From: Paracoccaceae bacterium
GTDB taxonomy: Bacteria > Pseudomonadota > Alphaproteobacteria > Rhodobacterales > Rhodobacteraceae
Length of the DNA stretch: 64,000 nucleotides
Direction of reading: 5' to 3'
Assembly (NCBI GenBank): GCA_902554705.1
Contig: CACDPP010000008.1
Coordinates: forward strand, 1-64,000
How positions within the stretch are numbered: the stretch's first letter is position 1; the number at the start of each line of letters is the position of its first letter. Shown here piece by piece: positions 47,514 through 55,520 of this stretch. The notes beneath the pieces were generated by a model. It saw only the letters and a list, made by a program, of their open reading frames with translations. It did not search any database and was not told the DNA's origin. The translations under genes were made by a program, and so were the position numbers.

Positions 47514-48797
47514 TTGGGGGGGGAGGGCAACTATTTAATTGATGATGCTGGAAAGCGCTATTTGGATGCATGCGGTGGAGCTGCTGTATCCTGTCTGGGG
47601 CATGATAATGCAAAGGTGCGCGGAGCGTTAAAGGCTGAATTGGATAATATAGCCTTTGCCCATAGTGGTTTCTTTACCAACCAACCAGCAGAAGAGCTGG
47701 CACAGTTTCTAATCGATCGCGCACCTAAAGGAACCGGACTGGGTCGCATTATGTATCTGGGAAGCGGGTCCGAAGCGATGGAGGCGGCGCTTAAACTGGC
47801 CCGCCAGTACCATTTAGAACGCGGCGAACCCAAACGGAGCAATATCATTGCCCGTGCGCCATCCTATCACGGTAACACACTTGGTGCTTTGGCTACTGGT
47901 GGGCACGCAGGTCGGCGTGAACCGTTTCAGCCACTACTTATGAATGTCAGTCATATCGACGCGGCTTATGAGTACCGTATGCAGCGCGAAGGAGAGGCAG
48001 AAGCGGATTTTGCCCTGCGTATGGCGAACCTTTTGGAAGAGGAAATCCAGAGGCTGGGCGCTGAGACTGTCATGGCATTTGTGGCAGAACCTGTCGTCGG
48101 TGCGTCACTCGGAACGCAGCCCGCGCCTATGGGATACTTCAAACGCATCCGCGAGATTTGTGACACTTATGGCATCCTTTTTATTGCGGATGAGGTGATG
48201 TGTGGCATGGGCCGGACTGGCAGCCTATTTGCATTACAGCAAGAAGGCATCGCCGCAGATATTACTACCTTGGCAAAGGGCCTTGGGGCTGGCTATCAGC
48301 CGATTGCAGCCGTCATGGCGGCGGAAAATGTCATTCGCACTATAAAGGATGGCAGCGGAACGCTTTGGAACGGTCATACTTATATGTCCCACGCCATCGC
48401 CACCGCCGGTGCATTGGCCGTGCAACAAGTGATTGAAGAAGATAACCTGTTGTCAAATGTCCGTATGCGCGGCGAGCAGTTGCGCGAGGGCCTGCAAACC
48501 CGGCTTGGCCAAAACCCTCATGTTGGAGATATTCGCGGACGTGGCCTTTTCTGGACTGCAGAACTAGTGGAGGACAGCGCAACCAAAAAGCCGTTTGATG
48601 CGACTCTTGGCCTTGCCCCAAAGATACAAAAAATAGCGCTTGATCTGGGCTTAATGTGCTACCCCTCTCAAGGGTGTGCCGATGGAACGCAAGGCGATCA
48701 TGTGTTACTTGCCCCTGCCTATACCTCAACACGTGAAGAGATAGAGACCATCTGCGATCTGATCACTCAGGCAATAGAGACAGCGCTCGCCTTATGA
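47514..48797 (+). CDS. Class III aminotransferase, apparent 5' frameshift
   Basis: The open frame encodes 427 residues of a PLP-dependent class III aminotransferase, with the cofactor lysine K255 (LAKG), D226 (FIADEVMCG) and SGSEAMEAALK. It lacks the usual N-terminal arm, which is encoded upstream from an ATG at 47465 with a GGAA site at 47453-47456, but in a different frame: the run of eight G at 47516-47523 holds one G too many. Translation from the TTG at 47514 is possible but lacks a binding site. So the gene may be inactive, phase-variable, or the base may be a sequencing error. It is divergent from the CoA-transferase and probably under IclR control. Confidence 0.85.
   Translation: MGGEGNYLIDDAGKRYLDACGGAAVSCLGHDNAKVRGALKAELDNIAFAHSGFFTNQPAEELAQFLIDRAPKGTGLGRIMYLGSGSEAMEAALKLARQYHLERGEPKRSNIIARAPSYHGNTLGALATGGHAGRREPFQPLLMNVSHIDAAYEYRMQREGEAEADFALRMANLLEEEIQRLGAETVMAFVAEPVVGASLGTQPAPMGYFKRIREICDTYGILFIADEVMCGMGRTGSLFALQQEGIAADITTLAKGLGAGYQPIAAVMAAENVIRTIKDGSGTLWNGHTYMSHAIATAGALAVQQVIEEDNLLSNVRMRGEQLREGLQTRLGQNPHVGDIRGRGLFWTAELVEDSATKKPFDATLGLAPKIQKIALDLGLMCYPSQGCADGTQGDHVLLAPAYTSTREEIETICDLITQAIETALAL
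47516..47523 (+). repeat. Run of eight G within the aminotransferase 5' coding region
   Basis: Eight consecutive G interrupt the reading frame. With seven G the ATG at 47465 would read MSSILHRTLELTPPTAVGGEG straight into the aminotransferase. With eight the two parts are out of frame. Confidence 0.9.
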
Positions 48798-48828
48798 GGA
48801 ACGTAGCATTCTTGGGCTGTGCTGCATG

Positions 48829-49620
48829 TCAGTTGGAGCCTTCATATCCTAACTCGCGCGAGATACGCAGTGCTGTTGCCTTGGTCTCGGGCAAGTAAAA
48901 GCTCTTGAGTTTATCAAAATCAAAACCGCTATCTGGGCCAGACAGATTTACACAGGCCACAACCTTGCCCGCTTGATCCCAAACTGGAACCGCAATGCTG
49001 GAACCTCCAGGTTCTCGGAATCCATGGGAGACTACGAAGCCATCTGTCCGCATCTGATCGACCCGGGCCTTAAGCATCTGGAAACTTGTGGGCGTGTGTT
49101 TGGTGATTGGGGGCATATCCAGACCTTTGCAAAAAGCTGCTAGTTCGGCTTCGCTTTTCCCCGACAAAAGGCACCAACCGATTGCGGTGGCATAGGCTTC
49201 TACCCGCGTACCCGTGACCATGTTTGAGACAAAACCTGTACGAGCCTGATGGCTGCCAAGATATAGCACATTATGCCCCTCAAGAACGCTCAAATGAGTG
49301 CTGACACCCGTCGTATCCCGCAACTGTGCCAGCAAAGGGCGCGCAATCTTGGTAATTGGCTGGTTGCTCAGATAGGCAAAGCCAAGGTTAAGTACCTTTG
49401 CCCCCAAGGTATAGGTATTCTTTTGCTCGCCGTCTTTAAGAAACTCCATTTGCCTCAGTGTATATACCAGACGAAAGGCCGAAGAGCGGCTCAAGTCCAT
49501 AGCGCGGGCAATTTCGCTCAGCGACATAGGAGTCTTGGCCGCACCAAGAATTTCAAGTATACGTAGACCGCGATGCAGCCCAGGGACGAAGTAGATATCA
49601 TGGTTGGCAGATTCACTCAC
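48829..49620 (-). CDS. IclR-family transcriptional regulator
   Basis: The 263-residue product starts with GTG and has an N-terminal winged helix-turn-helix (residues about 12-72: MSLSEIARAMDLSRSSAFRL) and a C-terminal effector domain (about 85-255) of the IclR type. It is divergent from the intradiol dioxygenase genes, with an identical palindrome here and upstream of the CoA-transferase. It is therefore the likely regulator of the whole catabolic set, as IclR proteins such as PcaU, PobR or KdgR do elsewhere. Confidence 0.92.
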   Translation of the reverse strand: MSESANHDIYFVPGLHRGLRILEILGAAKTPMSLSEIARAMDLSRSSAFRLVYTLRQMEFLKDGEQKNTYTLGAKVLNLGFAYLSNQPITKIARPLLAQLRDTTGVSTHLSVLEGHNVLYLGSHQARTGFVSNMVTGTRVEAYATAIGWCLLSGKSEAELAAFCKGLDMPPITKHTPTSFQMLKARVDQMRTDGFVVSHGFREPGGSSIAVPVWDQAGKVVACVNLSGPDSGFDFDKLKSFYLPETKATALRISRELGYEGSN

Positions 49621-49656
49621 AAAATTCGTCAGACTTTCAATTTACCGATTATTGAT

Positions 49657-49672
49657 GTTTTATATACAAAAC
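49657..49672. promoter_or_regulatory. Predicted IclR operator, site 2
   Basis: GTTTTATATACAAAAC, identical over 16 bases to site 1 at 47418-47433. It lies between the divergent IclR gene (37 bases away) and the dioxygenase alpha gene (33 bases away), where it could control both. Confidence 0.72.
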
Positions 49673-49705
49673 AATTGGCATTCAATAAGGAAACGGAGAA
49701 ACCGC

Positions 49706-50311
49706 ATGACGCAAGATAATGGGTCCAACCTGCTGAAAGCAACCAATGAAGATACAAGCGGGCCGTTTTTTCCAATCTATTTTCAAGACGAGAGCCTTGA
49801 GGATCTCACGGTTCTCGGGCCGGGCATCGTTGGGGCTCCAAGCGGTCAGCATATTATTTTGTGCGGGCGCGTTTTGGACCGCCACGGTAATCTGGCCAAT
49901 GGGGTTCTAATGGAGTTTTGGCAGGCGAATGCAAAGGGCATCTACAACTCGCCTGATAATTTAGGGCATCCAGATCTTGATCCTTGGTTCAACGGCTATG
50001 GCCGCCTGCGCAGCGCCAGTGGAGAGTATAAGTTCTGCACCATCATGCCAGGCGCGTCTGATAATCGTGCACCTAACATCACCATTACATTGTTTTCCGA
50101 CGGTATCAGCCGCATCGTTACGCAGGTTTTCTTTGAGGGTCATAAGGCCAATGAGACTGACCCTGTGCTGAAGTCTTTGGGCACTGACGATCAAGCGCGC
50201 CTTATTGCGCGCCACGGTGGGCATACGGATGGTGGGGCCGAAATTTACCTTTTAGATATCGTTATGGCTGGGGCAAATGAGACGCCCTTCTTTGACGATT
50301 TCGAGAGCTGA
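49706..50311 (+). CDS. Intradiol ring-cleavage dioxygenase, alpha-type subunit
   Basis: From the ATG at 49706 (GGAG site upstream) the product has 201 residues and resembles protocatechuate 3,4-dioxygenase alpha chain (PcaG): LCGRVLDRHGNLANGVLMEFWQANAKGIY, then GYGRL and the TIMPG strand. It lacks the iron ligands of the beta chain, as expected for the structural subunit. It comes before the beta subunit, the reverse of the classic pcaHG order, and no pcaB, pcaC or pcaD lies nearby. The in-frame start at 49604 overlaps the IclR gene and operator and is rejected. Confidence 0.87.
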   Translation: MTQDNGSNLLKATNEDTSGPFFPIYFQDESLEDLTVLGPGIVGAPSGQHIILCGRVLDRHGNLANGVLMEFWQANAKGIYNSPDNLGHPDLDPWFNGYGRLRSASGEYKFCTIMPGASDNRAPNITITLFSDGISRIVTQVFFEGHKANETDPVLKSLGTDDQARLIARHGGHTDGGAEIYLLDIVMAGANETPFFDDFES

Positions 50312-50324
50312 AAGGACAAGAGAG

Positions 50325-50993
50325 ATGACCCAATTTGGACGCCAACTTGGCATTGGCCCAACTGACAACACCTCGGATCAGCGGACCCCGCGCAAACCTC
50401 TGCGCCTGATCCCAAGCGTGGCGAGAGAGAGCTTTGTTCCTGTTGTGCCAGCTCGCTATGTCATGCGGACCCATGAGTGGGACATGACCCGCATCGCCCC
50501 CGGTCGTCCCCGTGGCGATGGAACGCCCATCGAGGTGAAAGGAACGCTGCGAAATGAAAACGGAACGCCCATCCGTGATGCGCTTATCGAAATTTGGAAC
50601 GCCAACCACCATGGCCGGTATCGCCATGTTGAGGACGCCTCTGGGCTGCAGCTAGATGAAAACTTTTTTGGCATGGGTCGCGTGGTGACTGACGAAGACG
50701 GTAATTACTGCTTTTGGACCATTAGTCCCGGCGCTTATCTGGCACGGCCAGACATTGGACGCTGGCGGCCTAAGCATATTCACCTCTCGGTCAGCGGTGG
50801 CTCTGCGCGGCTGATTACACAAATGTATTTTCCCGACGAACCCAATAATGCATCGGATCCGATGGCGATTCTAATGGGAGATGGGTTTGAAAACAACATT
50901 GGAAAACCCTATGAAACATCAGATTTGGACGTCGATGAAGGGTACCGGTTCGACATCGTGGTGGGTGGTCGCAACGCCACCTTCTTTGAATAG
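50325..50993 (+). CDS. Intradiol ring-cleavage dioxygenase, beta-type subunit
   Basis: The 222-residue product starts at the ATG at 50325. It has the non-heme iron(III) ligands of protocatechuate 3,4-dioxygenase beta chain: Y99 (HHGRYR), Y138 (GAY), H151 and H153 (KHIHLS). So it should cleave a catechol-type ring between the hydroxyls. The second-tyrosine region reads GAYLARPD rather than the usual GPYPW, so the ring substrate may differ from protocatechuate. It follows the alpha gene after 13 bases. Confidence 0.88.
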   Translation: MTQFGRQLGIGPTDNTSDQRTPRKPLRLIPSVARESFVPVVPARYVMRTHEWDMTRIAPGRPRGDGTPIEVKGTLRNENGTPIRDALIEIWNANHHGRYRHVEDASGLQLDENFFGMGRVVTDEDGNYCFWTISPGAYLARPDIGRWRPKHIHLSVSGGSARLITQMYFPDEPNNASDPMAILMGDGFENNIGKPYETSDLDVDEGYRFDIVVGGRNATFFE

Positions 50994-51196
50994 CCCAAGT
51001 CTTAATTCATCTCTATAAAAAATACCGTGTTCGAAGATTAAAATGTTCGAAAACTCGACAAATTGCCTCTCTGTAGATTTTTTATTTTGATATAAAAACG
51101 ATATTTTCTATACTACACAAAACTAGGTTATCCAGTGACATCTGGACTGCGAAAGTTACCCCGCTTTGTCGGCTAAATTCATGAGGTAAGCCACTG

Positions 51197-52807
51197 ATGC
51201 CCCAAAAGATTCTGTTTATAATGTGTGATCAATTGCGGTACGACTATCTTGGTTGCACAGGGCATCCCCACATCCGCACACCAAATATTGATGCCTTGGC
51301 AGCACGTGGCGTTCGTTTCGACCGCACTTATGTGCAATCCCCGATTTGTGGCCCCAGTCGGGCGAGCTTTTATACAGGCCGCTATACACGCTCGCATGGA
51401 TCGTTGTGGAACGAACATCCTTTGCGCGTGGGCGAAATGACATTGGGCGATCATCTGCGTCCTTTGGGTATGCGCACCGTTTTGTGTGGGAAGTCCCACG
51501 CCACGCCTGACTGGGAAGGCATGAAACGGCTGGGCATTGAAGCCACAACCGCTATTGGCGCGTTGCTCGTGGAAGGCGGGTTTGAGGTTTGGGATCGCTG
51601 TGATGGGGTCGTCCCCGACGGAGCCAAGAAACAGCCAAGCCACTACAACCATCATTTGGCCAATAAAGGCTATGACGGAGAAAACCCTTGGCATCATTGG
51701 GCCAATTCTGGGCGTGGTGAAGATGGGGAAATCCTTTCTGGCTGGCTATTGAAACATGCTTCTGAACCGTCGGCAGTGGAGAATGAAGATAGTGAAACGC
51801 CCTATACCACCACTCGTGCGATTGAATTCATGGAACAGGCAAAAGACGAGAGCTGGTGCCTGCATCTGTCTTACATCAAACCCCATTGGCCCTATATCGT
51901 GCCAGCGCCTTATCACGACATGTACGGACCTGAGCACATCATTCCGGTAAACCGCTCACACCTAGAGCGTCAGGATCCTCACCCTTTGATGGCTGCCTAT
52001 TACGATTATCGCTATGGCCGCGCGTTCAGCCGAGATGATGTACGCGAGGCGGTAATTCCAGCCTATATGGGGCTGATCACGCAAATTGACGATCAAATCG
52101 GGCGTTTGATGTCCTATCTTAAAGAAAGCGGTCAGATAAACGATACGATGATTGTGTTCACTTCTGACCACGGTGATTACCTTGGCGATCATTGGATGGG
52201 AGAGAAAGAACTGTTCCACGACGCTTCTGCTCGAATCCCGTTAATTATTGTCGACCCGTCAGAGGAGGCAGATGCGACACGCGGCTCTATTAGCCAATCT
52301 CTTACTGAGTCGATTGACCTTGTTCCAACCTTTTTGGAGTTTGCGGGTGGCGAGGTGCCTGATCATATTCTCGAAGGGCATTCGCTGCTGCCCGAGATAT
52401 ATGATACCGGGCAAACGCCCCGAGCTTTTGTGATCTCGGAATACGACTATTCTGCTCGCCCGTATTTGCGGCAACTGTCCAAAGACGCCAAGTCTTGCGG
52501 CCTTACCATGGTTTTTGATGGAAGATGGAAATTCATCTGGGTCGAAGGACACCGCCCTATGCTTTATGATTTAGAAACCGATCCAGAAGAGGTGGTGGAC
52601 CTCGGCGAGAGCAAAAAACATCAAAAACAGATTGAGCGGATGCGTGAGATGATGTTTGCGTGGGCACGGCAGCAACACACGAGGGTTACCATATCGGACG
52701 AGGAGATTGAAACAGGCCGGTGTCACGATGATGCCGAAGACGGTGTCTATCTGGGCTTTTGGGACGAAACTGAACTGAATGCCTGGCGGCAAAATCAGCC
52801 GGAATAG
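51197..52807 (+). CDS. Sulfatase-family hydrolase (Cys-type)
   Basis: The 536-residue product is an alkaline phosphatase-superfamily sulfatase. The metal-binding start IMCDQLRYD and the formylglycine motif CGPSR (C51) are present, so it needs formylglycine-generating enzyme, not seen in this window. The C-terminal pattern HDASARIPLI is typical of choline-sulfatase and phosphonate monoester hydrolase-like members. There is no signal peptide, so it acts in the cytosol. GAGGTAA precedes the ATG. It follows the dioxygenase genes after a 203-base AT-rich space that may hold its own promoter. Confidence 0.9.
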   Translation: MPQKILFIMCDQLRYDYLGCTGHPHIRTPNIDALAARGVRFDRTYVQSPICGPSRASFYTGRYTRSHGSLWNEHPLRVGEMTLGDHLRPLGMRTVLCGKSHATPDWEGMKRLGIEATTAIGALLVEGGFEVWDRCDGVVPDGAKKQPSHYNHHLANKGYDGENPWHHWANSGRGEDGEILSGWLLKHASEPSAVENEDSETPYTTTRAIEFMEQAKDESWCLHLSYIKPHWPYIVPAPYHDMYGPEHIIPVNRSHLERQDPHPLMAAYYDYRYGRAFSRDDVREAVIPAYMGLITQIDDQIGRLMSYLKESGQINDTMIVFTSDHGDYLGDHWMGEKELFHDASARIPLIIVDPSEEADATRGSISQSLTESIDLVPTFLEFAGGEVPDHILEGHSLLPEIYDTGQTPRAFVISEYDYSARPYLRQLSKDAKSCGLTMVFDGRWKFIWVEGHRPMLYDLETDPEEVVDLGESKKHQKQIERMREMMFAWARQQHTRVTISDEEIETGRCHDDAEDGVYLGFWDETELNAWRQNQPE

Positions 52808-52848
52808 GTCGCGAAACAGCTTACCATTTTAAAGAGGGATGACGTATA

Positions 52849-53871
52849 TCACTTTGCGACTTCAGTGGGCCCAACTGAGCTTCTTATTATCAATTCGGGA
52901 TTATTAAAGTATGTGATTTGTGGGTGTTCAGTCTCATTTATTCGCTTGAGTATTGTTTCTGCCAGAATTTGACCCATTCTGTAAGGATTTACTGCCATTG
53001 TTGTAAGGCTTGGTGTAACGAGTTTTGCATCCATAACATTGTCAAAGCCTATAACTGATACATCCTTACCTGGTTGCAGGCCTTTAGATTGCAGCGCTAG
53101 GCAGGCGCCTAGGGCGACCATATCCCCATTGCAGACTAAAGCTGTAACGTCGGGGTGTGCAGATAACAAATCATGCAATCTTCCCACACCAGACTGCTTT
53201 GTATCCTCAGAAGCCCAAATTACTTTCCAAGCAATACTATGTTTTTTTAAAGAAAGTTCATATCCTTGCACCCGATCTTGTCTGACATCAGAATTTGTAT
53301 CACCTCCAAAATAAGCAATTTTAGTATGGCCTAAATTAATCAAGTAATCCGTTGCTATCTCTGTTCCCTCTGTATTTTTTATCCCAATATGATCAAAATC
53401 GGCCCCTTTAATTTGGCGCAGAAACGTTATCGTTGGGATACTGTAATTTCGAAGAAGTTCGACGGTTTTTGAGGGTGTGTTATGGGCTGGAACCCAAATA
53501 AGTCCTCCGCGAGCGCTTCTAATAAAGGCTTCAATATTTCGTTTTTGCCGTTCTATATCATTTCGCGCATCTAGCACGGAAACAAAATACCCATGCCCCT
53601 CTAGGTAATCACTAACACCGCTGACAACTTCTGCATTAAAAGGATTTGCAAGTTCCTGAATAATCATGCCAATTTCAGGTCGCTCACCTGAGCGCATAGA
53701 TATTGCACGGCCGTCGGGAATATAGTTCATTTTTTCAGCTGTAGACAACACCCGCTTCCGTGTGTGTTCTGAAATTCTACCTACACCACGAATAACTTGG
53801 CTTGCTGTTGCCACAGACACTCCAGATGCTTTCGCTAGAGTTTTTAATGTTGTTCGTCCTTTAATTTTCAT
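52849..53871 (-). CDS. LacI-family transcriptional regulator
   Basis: The 340-residue product has a LacI helix-turn-helix (TLKTLAKASGVSVATASQVI, residues about 8-27), the hinge region and a periplasmic-binding-protein-like effector domain. It is divergent from the sugar ABC transporter operon, and an 18-bp near-palindrome of LacI type lies between them. It most likely represses that operon until its substrate, or a breakdown product, is present. Its low GC content places it outside the island. Confidence 0.92.
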   Translation of the reverse strand: MKIKGRTTLKTLAKASGVSVATASQVIRGVGRISEHTRKRVLSTAEKMNYIPDGRAISMRSGERPEIGMIIQELANPFNAEVVSGVSDYLEGHGYFVSVLDARNDIERQKRNIEAFIRSARGGLIWVPAHNTPSKTVELLRNYSIPTITFLRQIKGADFDHIGIKNTEGTEIATDYLINLGHTKIAYFGGDTNSDVRQDRVQGYELSLKKHSIAWKVIWASEDTKQSGVGRLHDLLSAHPDVTALVCNGDMVALGACLALQSKGLQPGKDVSVIGFDNVMDAKLVTPSLTTMAVNPYRMGQILAETILKRINETEHPQITYFNNPELIIRSSVGPTEVAK

Positions 53872-53962
53872 TTCGAAGCTATTTTTTTACCTATTCATTT
53901 GTCTTTATTCATTTGATTTATTTAATCTATTTACGTTCAGACACAATGCTCCAAAAAAAATG

Positions 53963-53988
53963 TTGACATGTGGTATAACGTTATATCA
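53963..53988 (+). promoter_or_regulatory. LacI-type operator with overlapping -35 box
   Basis: TGGTATAACGTTATATCA at 53971-53988 is a near-perfect palindrome (16 of 18 symmetric) with the central CG step typical of LacI-family operators. TTGACA at 53963-53968 lies immediately upstream, so the operator overlaps the promoter spacer of the ABC operon. The -10 box is unclear. The site is also upstream of the LacI gene. Confidence 0.75.
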
Positions 53989-54077
53989 ACATAAATAGTA
54001 CATTTTGCAAATTTAATTTCAAATTTTGAGGTGATTAATTCGTTAATTGACAATTTCTAACCAAAGGGGAGAAAGTT

Positions 54078-55427
54078 ATGAACTTGAGACTAAAAATAGC
54101 CGGGGCTGTCTCAACGATCGCACTGCTTGCAACTGCGACATCAGCCATTGCGCAAGAAATACGCGTTTGGACAACTGAGACTCAGCCAGCACGCCTTGAG
54201 CGCCAACAAAAGATGGCAGCAGATTACGAGGCTTCAACAGGTGTCAAAGTGCAAATGATACCAGTAGAGGAAAGTGATTACGGTACCCGTGCAACGGCGG
54301 CCTTCGCAGCTGGGGATCTACCTGACGTAATATATTATCCACTTTCATTCGCATTGCCTTGGGCCGAGGCGGGTATTTTGGACGCAGAAGCTGCACAAGA
54401 AGTACTTGATGATCTTGGTGCGGATACATTTGCTCCTGGGCCGATAAGTATGGCAGCCACGCCGAATGGCATAGCTGGCGTTCCAGTGGATGGATGGACC
54501 CAGATGGTAGTTTATCGAAAAGATTTGTTCGAAGCTGAGGGACTGGCAGCACCAACAAGCTATTCGAGCGTTGTTACAGCTTTGGAAAAACTACACAATC
54601 CACCAGAAATGTATGGTTTTGTGGCAGCAACAAAAGTTGACGAAAACTTTATGAGCCAAGTTTTAGAGCATGTTCTTTTGGCGAATGGAGCAACACCAGT
54701 AGATGCAAATGGTTTTTCAGGTTTTGATGAGAAGAAAACTATTGAAGCTCTGGAATTTTATAAAACGATAGCCAAAGCATCTCCAGCGGGTGAGCTATTC
54801 TGGAAACAATCACGCGAACTTTACTTTGCCGGTAAAGCTGCAATGATTATCTGGTCTCCTTTTATCATGGATGAGTTGGCTGGTTTAAGAGACTCTGCTC
54901 CACCTACCGTGAATGATGATCCAACGTCTCGAGAGCTTGCAAAGGCTACGGGTTTTATCACCAACTTTTCAGGTCCATCTAATCCTGAAGGCGCAGCATG
55001 GGCTGCCTCAAGCTATTTTGGCATTACTTCTGATGCGGATACAGAAGCTGCACAGGATTTTGTCAAATTTGCGGTAAGTGATGGATATATGTCTACGTTG
55101 GCGATTGCGCCTGAAGGTAAATTCCCAAGCCGAAATGGAACATCCGCTAACCCGTCTGAGTTTATAGATGGCTGGTCTAAGTTAGATGTTGGGGTTGATC
55201 GTCGCGCACCACTTTCTGATCTCTATGATGCAGATGTAATTGAAAACATAGTAGCTGGTTTAGGAGTTGCTCAAAGGTGGGGTGTTTCTGAGGGTCAACT
55301 AGGATTGGCTTCAAAAATAATCAACAGTCAAGTTATCAACCGCATTGTGCGTCAGCATATTGATGGAGAAATTGATGCCGCAACTGCTGTTGCTAATATG
55401 AATGCTGAATTGGCGAAGATTGAGTAA
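54078..55427 (+). CDS. Sugar-type ABC transporter, binding protein
   Basis: The 449-residue product is a family 1 (MalE/UgpB-like) extracellular solute-binding protein with a clear signal peptide (MNLRLKIAGAVSTIALLATA, cleavage near SAIAQ at residue 26). GGGGAG lies before the ATG. It is the first gene of the operon and is followed by a strong hairpin. The ligand is not fixed by sequence; the neighbouring hydrolase suggests a glycosylated compatible solute. Confidence 0.92.
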   Translation: MNLRLKIAGAVSTIALLATATSAIAQEIRVWTTETQPARLERQQKMAADYEASTGVKVQMIPVEESDYGTRATAAFAAGDLPDVIYYPLSFALPWAEAGILDAEAAQEVLDDLGADTFAPGPISMAATPNGIAGVPVDGWTQMVVYRKDLFEAEGLAAPTSYSSVVTALEKLHNPPEMYGFVAATKVDENFMSQVLEHVLLANGATPVDANGFSGFDEKKTIEALEFYKTIAKASPAGELFWKQSRELYFAGKAAMIIWSPFIMDELAGLRDSAPPTVNDDPTSRELAKATGFITNFSGPSNPEGAAWAASSYFGITSDADTEAAQDFVKFAVSDGYMSTLAIAPEGKFPSRNGTSANPSEFIDGWSKLDVGVDRRAPLSDLYDADVIENIVAGLGVAQRWGVSEGQLGLASKIINSQVINRIVRQHIDGEIDAATAVANMNAELAKIE

Positions 55428-55450
55428 TTGAGTTCAATTCAATAATATAA

Positions 55451-55475
55451 TAGGTAGCACTGTTAGTGCTACCTA
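55451..55475 (+). promoter_or_regulatory. Strong intercistronic hairpin after the binding-protein gene
   Basis: TAGGTAGCACT at 55451-55461 pairs perfectly over 11 bp with AGTGCTACCTA at 55465-55475, with a three-base loop. There is no T tract, so mRNA 3' protection is more likely than termination. This would raise binding-protein levels relative to the permeases, as for aapJ. Confidence 0.7.
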
Positions 55476-55520
55476 AACCTACCTTTCTATTCAATAAAAT
55501 AAATTCTGTGTGGATCTTAA

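Larger units (their letters stand above)
38500..52830. other. Putative acquired catabolic island, GC-rich
   Basis: By eye, base composition and codon use shift from about 35-40% GC to roughly 50-58% between the tRNA-Arg gene and the LacI-family gene at 52849, then fall again. The enclosed genes are all accessory: TRAP permease, amino/imino-acid dehydrogenase, CoA-transferase, aminotransferase, intradiol dioxygenase, sulfatase and their IclR regulator. The dctQM part is less GC-rich than the rest, so the island may be composite. No integrase, transposase, or repeat of the tRNA 3' end was found. Boundaries are approximate. Confidence 0.6.

Noticed and set aside
51084-51099. TTTTGATATAAAAA upstream of the sulfatase gene as a third IclR site
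   Set aside because: Only the outer TTTTG and AAAAC parts match (10 of 16 positions) and the centre differs, in a very AT-rich region.
52808-52848. A copy of the tRNA-Arg 3' end at the right edge of the island
   Set aside because: I searched by eye for TTCGAATCC and CGGTCCGCCA near the edge and found no match.
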